Shown here: piece after piece, positions 13,812 to 19,046 of the stretch
Position numbering within the stretch: position 1 is the stretch's first letter
Layout of the letters: every line of letters begins with the position of its first letter
Origin: an uncultured Mordavella sp.
GTDB lineage: Bacteria; Bacillota; Clostridia; Lachnospirales; Lachnospiraceae
Assembly (NCBI GenBank): GCA_902406105.1
Contig: CABPCP010000057.1
Span: 1 to 19,046, forward strand
Length of the DNA: 19,046 nucleotides
Reading direction: 5' to 3'
Notes under the pieces: model-generated
What the model saw: only the letters and a program-made list of their open reading frames with translations
Databases searched by the model: none
Told to the model about the DNA's origin: nothing
Translations under genes and position numbers: made by a program

Positions 13812-14669
13812 ATGGCTGAACAGGCAACGATCAAACATTTAGAAAAGGCTTCTCTGGAAACGAAGCTCAACCTTTTAAGATTATGTCATCAGACGGTCAT
13901 CCATATCGGAGGCGATATGTCCTGCTGTGATATTATGACCGCCATCTGGCAGTACGCCATCCATTATGATCCCGCCAACCCACATTGGGAGGACAGAGAC
14001 CGGTTCGTCTTAAGCAAAGGGCACGCGGCCGCTGTCACTTCTTTCAGTCAGGCGGCCATCGGCTGCTATGATGTGGAAGATATCTACAAGGAATACGCCA
14101 CGGATTTTGGCCGGTTTGGAATGCACTCCTGCAATCTCAGGAACCCCTATGTAGATGTTTCCACCGGTTCTCTTGGCCACGGATTTCCGGTGGCGGCTGG
14201 AATCGCCACTGCCCTGAAATCCAAAGGAAGCAAGAGCCGGGTATATACCGTTGTGGGTGACGGCGAATGTGACGAGGGAAGTATCTGGGAAGCCGCCATG
14301 TCCAGTGTAAAATACAAACTTGGCAATCTGGTCGTATTCGTAGACCGGAATTACATGTCTTTCGACGGCCCTACGGAAGAATATATGCCTTTAAACGATA
14401 TGGCCAGCCGCTGGCGCGCCTTTAACTGGAACGTGGTCGAGGTGGCTGACGGAAACGATATGGAACAGTTGATCGACGTCATAGACGCCCTTCCGCCGGC
14501 AGACAGCGATGTTCCTACCGTTGTTGTCTGCAACACGGTGAAAGGACACGGCATCAGTTTTATGGAAAACAACGCCAAATGGCACGCAGGCATGGTCAAT
14601 GATGAAAACTACGAGAAGGCCGTAGCTGAAGTAAAAGCGGCATACGAAGCGAAATGGGGGAATGAATAA
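13812..14669 (+). CDS. desA: Steroid-17,20-desmolase subunit DesA (transketolase N-half)
   Basis: Thiamine-diphosphate-binding half of a split transketolase, 285 residues. The cofactor motif starts GDGECDEGSIWEAA (149-162) and ends at Asn180 (FVDRN). His71 (SKGHAA) and His123 (GSLGHG) match transketolase active-site positions. In C. scindens, DesA with DesB cleaves the C17-C20 bond of cortisol, giving an 11-beta-hydroxy-androstenedione product and a two-carbon fragment, chemically akin to a transketolase step. The ribosome site AAGGAGG is between the desC stop and this ATG. The desB start overlaps the stop by one base, so subunits are coupled. An ordinary sugar transketolase pair is the alternative. 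The neighbours (MDR, GPH permease, no sugar kinase or isomerase) favour the desmolase. Confidence 0.85.
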   Translation: MAEQATIKHLEKASLETKLNLLRLCHQTVIHIGGDMSCCDIMTAIWQYAIHYDPANPHWEDRDRFVLSKGHAAAVTSFSQAAIGCYDVEDIYKEYATDFGRFGMHSCNLRNPYVDVSTGSLGHGFPVAAGIATALKSKGSKSRVYTVVGDGECDEGSIWEAAMSSVKYKLGNLVVFVDRNYMSFDGPTEEYMPLNDMASRWRAFNWNVVEVADGNDMEQLIDVIDALPPADSDVPTVVVCNTVKGHGISFMENNAKWHAGMVNDENYEKAVAEVKAAYEAKWGNE

Positions 14670-15622
14670 TGGCTGGAATGACAATCAATATCGGTGATAT
14701 TTTTAGTCTGCGGGATGCTGTAGGCGCATGCCTGGAATCCCTGGGCGAACGCTACCCGGAAATGATCATCTGCAGCGCGGATGTAGACGTATCTTCCAGA
14801 GTCAGCGGATTTAAAAAACGTTTTCCTGAACGTTCCTATAATGTGGGTATCGCGGAGCAAAATCTGATGAGTTTCTGCGCCGGAATGGCCACAGAAGGTT
14901 ATATTCCTTTTGCGTTTTCTTTTGCTCCCTTTGCCTCCATGCGGGCTGCTGAGCAAGTCCGTACTGATATCTGCTACAACAATCTGCCCGTGCGCATCGT
15001 AGCCAATTATGCCGGATACTCCGGGGCGGAAAGCGGCGGTACCCATTGTGCTTTAGAGGACTGCGCCATCATGTCCAGCTTCGCCAACATGACTGTGATC
15101 GAACCTGGGGATCCCTTCCAGATCGCAAAGGTCCTGGAGGCTGCTATTACCTGGCCGGGCCCAGTGTACATCCGCATGGGCAAGGAAGCCACTTCTTCCC
15201 TCTACCCGGAAGACCAAAAATATGAGATCGGAAAAGCTCTGGTTCCCCGTCCCGGAAATGACGGCGTATTCATTGCTTCTGGCATTGTCGTCCATCATGC
15301 TATGAAAGCCGCTGAGATGGTAAAAGAGGAAACAGGCGCGGAAATCCGTGTAGTGGATATGCATACCATTAAGCCCATGGACAAAGAAGCCGTGCTGGAT
15401 GCCGCTAAAACCGGACGTATTGTATGCGCACAGGATCACAATAAGATCGGCGGCCTGGGCTGGGCCGTTGGAAATACTCTGGCGGAAGCCGGCATTTCCT
15501 GCAAATTTAAAATTCTGGGCTGTCCAGATGAGTTTGTACCCCTGGCCACGCCGGATTTCTTATATCATCTGAACGAATATGACGAAGAAGGGCTGGCGAA
15601 AAATATGAAAGCCATGCTGTAA
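14669..15622 (+). CDS. desB: Steroid-17,20-desmolase subunit DesB (transketolase C-half)
   Basis: Pyrimidine-binding and C-terminal domains of the split transketolase, 317 residues. GIAEQN at 60-65 holds Glu63, the residue that activates the thiamine cofactor. GGTHCALED near 123-131 is the substrate-side loop, with His125. The C-terminal domain (about 190-317) has the usual VVDMHTIKP and QDHNKIGGLG motifs. It starts inside the desA stop (TAATG) with GGGGGAA upstream, typical of tightly coupled subunits. It forms the active site with DesA. Function as a steroid side-chain lyase is taken from the known C. scindens cluster; the sequence alone proves only a transketolase-type enzyme. Confidence 0.85.
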   Translation: MAGMTINIGDIFSLRDAVGACLESLGERYPEMIICSADVDVSSRVSGFKKRFPERSYNVGIAEQNLMSFCAGMATEGYIPFAFSFAPFASMRAAEQVRTDICYNNLPVRIVANYAGYSGAESGGTHCALEDCAIMSSFANMTVIEPGDPFQIAKVLEAAITWPGPVYIRMGKEATSSLYPEDQKYEIGKALVPRPGNDGVFIASGIVVHHAMKAAEMVKEETGAEIRVVDMHTIKPMDKEAVLDAAKTGRIVCAQDHNKIGGLGWAVGNTLAEAGISCKFKILGCPDEFVPLATPDFLYHLNEYDEEGLAKNMKAML

Positions 15623-15649
15623 ATGAAAGAATGAGAGGAGGATTCCCGC

Positions 15650-17026
15650 ATGTCAAAAGTATACAACGTAGACGAGGCAAATATTAAATTGACGCCTCTC
15701 CAAAAATGCGGCTATGCGATCGGAGACTTTGGAAATAATTTCAGCTGGTCATTTATTTCAGCTTTTTTAATGTATTTCTGGACAGACAGCCTTGGAATCG
15801 CCGCCGGTACCGCTGGTATCATCATAGGCGCTTCCAGGATCTGGGACGCGATCAATGACCCGATCGTCGGCCGCTGGTCTGACCATACCAAAAGTAAGTG
15901 GGGGCGTTACCGTCCTTGGATACTCTTTGCCTCTCTGCCCCTGGCAGTGCTGAATATCCTTTGCTTCACGGATTTCGGGATAGAGAGCGCAGTCGGTAAA
16001 ATTGCCTACGCGACTGCTACCTTTTTCATTCTGGTATTCGTATATACTTGTGTAAATGTTCCTTATTCCGCCATGGAGGCCGCCGTAACACTGGATGCGA
16101 GAGAGCGCGGAAGTCTAGCTACATATCGGCTATTCTTCGCTTATACAGCTTCCGCTATCATTTCCTATGGAACTCAGCGCTTTGTCATCTTATTTGGCGG
16201 CGGGGACGACTCTAAAGGTTATTTTATGACGGCTGTCATGTTCTCAGTGATCATGGTCGTATGTCATATGATCTGCTTTAAAAATACAAAAGAAGTTGTC
16301 AACACGCCCCACGAAGATGTATCCTATAGGGAAAGCTTCAAGTGTTTGAAAGGGAATTGGCCGGTCATTATTCTTTCCGCCGGTTTCTTGATCTACGGTT
16401 TATTCTACTATGGAAGAAGCGCTGTTGCCCTGTACTATTTTACTTATAACGCGGACAATGCTCTGGCGTACAGCACCTACTCGCTGATCAATCTGGTCTC
16501 CTCTATGGTGGGAATACTGATCTTAGGTTCGATCACGTCTAAATTAAAAAACAAGGCGATTGTTCCTATGGTAGGTTTCCTGGTATCCGGAATCCTGACC
16601 TTTGTGATCTATTTCATAGATCCTACAACGACTGGCGGTATGATGGTCGTTTATCTTACCACCGCTGTGGTTGGTCTGTTTATGGGAGCTTCTACCACCA
16701 TGATCTATGGAATGGTGCCGGATACCACGGAATATACCCAGCTTTACTATGGCGTCCGGGCCTCCGGGTTTATTTCAGCGATCGTAAACTTTTTTATGAA
16801 GGTTGGCATGGCTGTCGGCGTCACCGGCGCGGGATCAGTTCTGTCTGCCATGGGCTATATCGCCGGAATTGAACAGTCAGCAAGTGTACTAAACGGGATC
16901 AATCTTATTTTCACTGTCATTCCAGGAATCTTGTCGATTGTAACCGCTGTTATGCTGAAGTTCTATCCGATCGACCACGCCACATATGAAGATATCCTGG
17001 AAAAACTAAAAGCTCAAGAAGAATAA
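15650..17026 (+). CDS. desD: GPH-family (MelB-like) permease DesD, presumed steroid transporter
   Basis: Membrane permease of 458 residues of the glycoside-pentoside-hexuronide:cation symporter family within the major facilitator superfamily. Seen are GYAIGDFGNNF (21-31), the family signature DAINDPIVGRWSDHT (66-80), SKWGRYRPW and NVPYSAM, with about twelve hydrophobic stretches. Family members usually move sugars with sodium or protons. In the des operon of C. scindens the equivalent gene is thought to encode a cortisol or product transporter, but as far as I recall the substrate is not proven. GAGAGGAGG lies upstream of the ATG, and 27 bases separate it from desB. A hairpin follows the stop, then a further dehydrogenase gene. 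Confidence 0.82.
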   Translation: MSKVYNVDEANIKLTPLQKCGYAIGDFGNNFSWSFISAFLMYFWTDSLGIAAGTAGIIIGASRIWDAINDPIVGRWSDHTKSKWGRYRPWILFASLPLAVLNILCFTDFGIESAVGKIAYATATFFILVFVYTCVNVPYSAMEAAVTLDARERGSLATYRLFFAYTASAIISYGTQRFVILFGGGDDSKGYFMTAVMFSVIMVVCHMICFKNTKEVVNTPHEDVSYRESFKCLKGNWPVIILSAGFLIYGLFYYGRSAVALYYFTYNADNALAYSTYSLINLVSSMVGILILGSITSKLKNKAIVPMVGFLVSGILTFVIYFIDPTTTGGMMVVYLTTAVVGLFMGASTTMIYGMVPDTTEYTQLYYGVRASGFISAIVNFFMKVGMAVGVTGAGSVLSAMGYIAGIEQSASVLNGINLIFTVIPGILSIVTAVMLKFYPIDHATYEDILEKLKAQEE

Positions 17027-17041
17027 TGACTGATAAGGCTT

Positions 17042-17067
17042 AGGATACACTTGGCTTGGTGTATCCT
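17042..17067 (+). other. Hairpin between desD and the downstream dehydrogenase
   Basis: AGGATACAC (17042-17050) pairs perfectly with GTGTATCCT (17059-17067) over an 8-base loop. No T-run follows, so it is more likely an mRNA processing or stability structure, or a weak attenuator, than a terminator. Confidence 0.55.
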
Positions 17068-17104
17068 GAGCAGGTCCAGATTTTCTTAATTTAGGAGGTA
17101 ATTT

Positions 17105-18136
17105 ATGCGACAGTTATTCTATACTCCACATGGCCTGGAACTCCAGACAGATGCGCCAGAGCCTCAGATCGCGGAGGACGATGATGTAAAAATTAAAGTG
17201 GAATACTGTGGGGTGTGCGGCTCAGACCTTCATTTCCTTCGAAAAGAGATGGATTTCCTGGTGTTGGCTGACACCGACCACTATCCTCTGGGACATGAAG
17301 CCGCCGGATATATTACAGAGCTTGGCCCAAAGGCTACTGCGAAAGGACTGAAGGTGGGCGATCCCGTCATCTACTACTTCAATCAGTATTGCGGCAAATG
17401 CCATTACTGCCGGAACGGACAGGAGCATCTTTGTACCAATATTAAGAGTAATATGGCGGCCATGGCGGACTATATCGTCACCGGCGAACAGACTGTCTTC
17501 AAGCTGGACGAAGGCACCGACCTGGCCAAAGCCGTATTTCACGAACCCATCTCCGTATGCCTGCACGGCATCGACCTGGCGAAGATCAAACCGGGTCAGA
17601 GCGTGATGGTCAGCGGCGGAGGCGGCATCGGTTTGATCCTGCTGCAGCTTGCCAAATTGTCCGGCGCCACAGAACTGACTTTAAGCGAACCCATCGCCTG
17701 GAAACGAGAAGTCGCTAAAAAACTAGGCGCAGTACATACCATCGATCCCACCGCAGAAGATGTGGGCGAAGCCGCCCGCCGCTATACAGGCGGCCTTGGA
17801 TACGATGTGGTGATCGAGGCCTCCGGTTCCACACGGGCGTGTCCCGGCGCTCTGGACGCCGTAGGACGGGGCGGCACTTTGGAATTCTTTGCCGCGTTAT
17901 ATGATGTGAATTACGATTTTCCATTGAATCTGCAGGCGGCATTTTTCAAAGAAGTCACCATCGTGGCCGGCGTCTTCCAGTCTCCGTACGCATTTCCGCG
18001 GACCTTGGGATTATTCAAAGTGCTGGATATCGATACACTGATGAGCGATGGCTGCATTTTCGAGGCGGAACAGTATCAGGAGGCATTTGAGGCACAAATG
18101 AAAGGGAAGACGATCAAGTCAGTATTGAAGTTTTGA
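17105..18136 (+). CDS. Zinc-dependent medium-chain dehydrogenase downstream of desD
   Basis: MDR dehydrogenase of 343 residues with catalytic zinc ligands Cys38, His64, Glu65 and Glu147. Structural zinc ligands are Cys96, Cys99, Cys102 and Cys110. The cofactor loop is GGGGIG at 171-176. The residue after the second strand is Glu195 rather than the Asp seen in DesC and the 9904 gene, so cofactor contact may differ slightly. TTAGGAGG lies before the ATG. It reads with the des operon, 78 bases after desD and past a hairpin, so it may be the operon's last gene or a partly uncoupled one. It is a paralogue of DesC (shared F-P-L-N-L region near residue 255). Another hydroxysteroid dehydrogenase activity is plausible but unproven; a polyol dehydrogenase is the main alternative. 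Confidence 0.9.
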   Translation: MRQLFYTPHGLELQTDAPEPQIAEDDDVKIKVEYCGVCGSDLHFLRKEMDFLVLADTDHYPLGHEAAGYITELGPKATAKGLKVGDPVIYYFNQYCGKCHYCRNGQEHLCTNIKSNMAAMADYIVTGEQTVFKLDEGTDLAKAVFHEPISVCLHGIDLAKIKPGQSVMVSGGGGIGLILLQLAKLSGATELTLSEPIAWKREVAKKLGAVHTIDPTAEDVGEAARRYTGGLGYDVVIEASGSTRACPGALDAVGRGGTLEFFAALYDVNYDFPLNLQAAFFKEVTIVAGVFQSPYAFPRTLGLFKVLDIDTLMSDGCIFEAEQYQEAFEAQMKGKTIKSVLKF

Positions 18137-18148
18137 TTGTTAAATTTT

Positions 18149-18214
18149 TAATTGGGGACGTAGCCTTTTTGCAAAAGGCTACGTCCCCAATTACGTTTTG
18201 CCCTGTACCAAAAT
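18149..18214. repeat. Palindromic repeat family 2, copy 2 (intact), with CCCTGTACC flank
   Basis: Arms of 21 bp: TAATTGGGGACGTAGCCTTTT ends at 18169 and its complement starts at 18173, around TGC. The right flank 18189-18214 (AATTACGTTTTG, CCCTGTACC, AAAATG) matches that at 9895-9921. It lies between convergent genes, the third dehydrogenase and tatD. The T-run at the end of the left arm and A-run on the right are inside the stem. It could act as a two-way transcription end. Confidence 0.9.
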
Positions 18215-18240
18215 GACTTTTAGGGTGTATCCGCCCGCAA

Positions 18241-19002
18241 TCACAGCCGGTACATTTTCCGGGCGTTTTCTTCTGTCTGCCGTATCACTTCTTCATAGGA
18301 AATATCCTTCAGCCGGGCAATCTCCTCAGCCACATAGCGGATATATCTGGAATCATTTCGTTTTCCCCGATAGGGCACGGGAGCCAGATAAGGGCAGTCC
18401 GTTTCCAGCAGGATTTTTTCCAGCGGTATGGCTTCTGCCACTTCCTTGATTTTCTTTGCGTTTTTAAATGTGACCACTCCGCCGATTCCAATATAGAAGC
18501 CCATTTTTACATACTCCTGCGCCATTTCCCTGGAATAGGAGAAGCAGTGGATCACTCCGGAAAGGCCGCCGGCCTCCTCTTTCATGATCTCCAAGGTATC
18601 TGCTGCCGCTTCCCGGCTGTGGATCAGGACTGGAAGGTTAAGCTCTTTCGCCAAATCTAACTGACGGATAAACCATTTTTTCTGCTGGTCATGGGATTCC
18701 TTATCCCAGTAATAATCCAGGCCAATTTCTCCCACGGCTACCACTTTTTCCCGCTGAAACAATTGTTTCATCTGAGCAAAAGACACTTCATTCAATGCTC
18801 CCACTTCATCGGGGTGAATGCCCACAGCCGCATACATGAACGGATACTCCTGGGCCATGTCCACTACTTTCTGACAGGAATCATAAGAAGCGCTTACATT
18901 TACAATGGTTCCAACACCCTCCGTCGCCATCGACATGAGAAGTTCCTTCCGGTCCGTATCAAATTGTTCGTCATCATAATGCGCATGTGTATCGAAAATC
19001 AT
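18241..19002 (-). CDS. tatD: TatD-family metal-dependent hydrolase (DNase)
   Basis: Amidohydrolase-fold protein of 253 residues, the usual length of TatD/YcfH enzymes, which are metal-dependent 3'-5' nucleases. Metal ligands fit the family: His6 and His8 (DTHAHYD), Glu92 (GEIGLDYYWD), His128 (VLIHSREA), His152 (VIHCFSYS) and Asp202 (ETDCPYLAP). The start ATG is preceded by AAGGAGGT. It converges on the dehydrogenase gene and starts just beside a family 1 palindrome at the window's end, so its promoter lies outside the window or within that repeat. Cellular role in this organism is not shown by context. Confidence 0.95.
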   Translation of the reverse strand: MIFDTHAHYDDEQFDTDRKELLMSMATEGVGTIVNVSASYDSCQKVVDMAQEYPFMYAAVGIHPDEVGALNEVSFAQMKQLFQREKVVAVGEIGLDYYWDKESHDQQKKWFIRQLDLAKELNLPVLIHSREAAADTLEIMKEEAGGLSGVIHCFSYSREMAQEYVKMGFYIGIGGVVTFKNAKKIKEVAEAIPLEKILLETDCPYLAPVPYRGKRNDSRYIRYVAEEIARLKDISYEEVIRQTEENARKMYRL

Positions 19003-19017
19003 AGTACCTCCTTGGTT

Positions 19018-19046
19018 GGGGCCGGGGGATTTTTAAAAATCCCCCG
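19018..19046. repeat. Palindromic repeat family 1, copy 4 (cut by the window edge)
   Basis: GGGGCCGGGGGATTTTT followed by AAAAATCCCCCG; the last bases of the right arm fall outside the window. It lies 15 bases before the tatD start codon. Both window ends therefore lie in the same repeat family. Confidence 0.9.

Noticed and set aside
13812..15622. Pentose-phosphate or sulfosugar transketolase pair
   Set aside because: No sugar kinase, isomerase, aldolase or sulfo-specific dehydrogenase is adjacent. The dehydrogenase-transketolase-transketolase-permease order fits the des cluster better. It is kept as the alternative, not ruled out by sequence alone.
1..19046. CRISPR array formed by the repeated palindromes
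   Set aside because: Copies are kilobases apart with genes between them, there are no regular spacers, and no cas genes are present.

Overview
The window looks like the chromosome of a spore-forming gut Lachnospiraceae bacterium, most probably Clostridium scindens or a close relative. The main reason is a gene set in the order zinc-dependent dehydrogenase, transketolase N-half, transketolase C-half, GPH-type permease. This matches the cortisol-inducible steroid-17,20-desmolase operon (desC, desA, desB, desD) known from C. scindens. A Spo0A-type DNA-binding protein, strong AGGAGG ribosome sites and moderate G+C agree with a clostridial host. The species call rests on recalled gene order and protein family, not on a database match.

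Left part (1-6545), regulation. A two-component system (response regulator, then a histidine kinase with a large extracellular domain) reads leftward. A stand-alone Spo0A C-terminal-domain protein with two tandem 0A boxes reads rightward. After it come three homologous small-RNA genes, here called A, B and C (about 4054-4193, 5205-5345, 6352-6494). Each has an upstream CTTAAG-N5-CTTAAG-type direct repeat, a TATACT -10, a 5' hairpin, a C-rich single-stranded stretch, a covarying second hairpin, an invariant 28-nt box and a terminator. The layout closely resembles the CiaR-controlled csRNAs of streptococci. Two leftward genes of unknown role, a membrane-anchored protein and a PH-like protein, lie between the RNA genes. 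This sRNA array beside a two-component system is the most likely undescribed system in the window.

Middle (6550-9760): a leftward housekeeping operon rsmA - citrate synthase - alpha/beta hydrolase.

Right (9904-18136), steroid or polyol metabolism. An AraC-type regulator with a degenerate receiver-like N-terminus overlaps a zinc dehydrogenase gene, and both read leftward. Divergent from them is desC-desA-desB-desD, followed by a third zinc dehydrogenase. DesAB would cleave the cortisol side chain (C17-C20), DesC would interconvert the 20-keto and 20-alpha-hydroxy forms, and DesD is the presumed transporter. The two flanking dehydrogenases are uncharacterised and may act in the same pathway. 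A tatD gene reads leftward at the right edge.

Two families of intergenic palindromes punctuate the window. Family 1 (core GGCCGGGGGATTTTT and its complement) occurs four times, including at both window edges. Family 2 (core GGGGACGTAGCCTTTT) occurs twice. One family-1 copy and both family-2 copies share a CCCTGT-containing flank.
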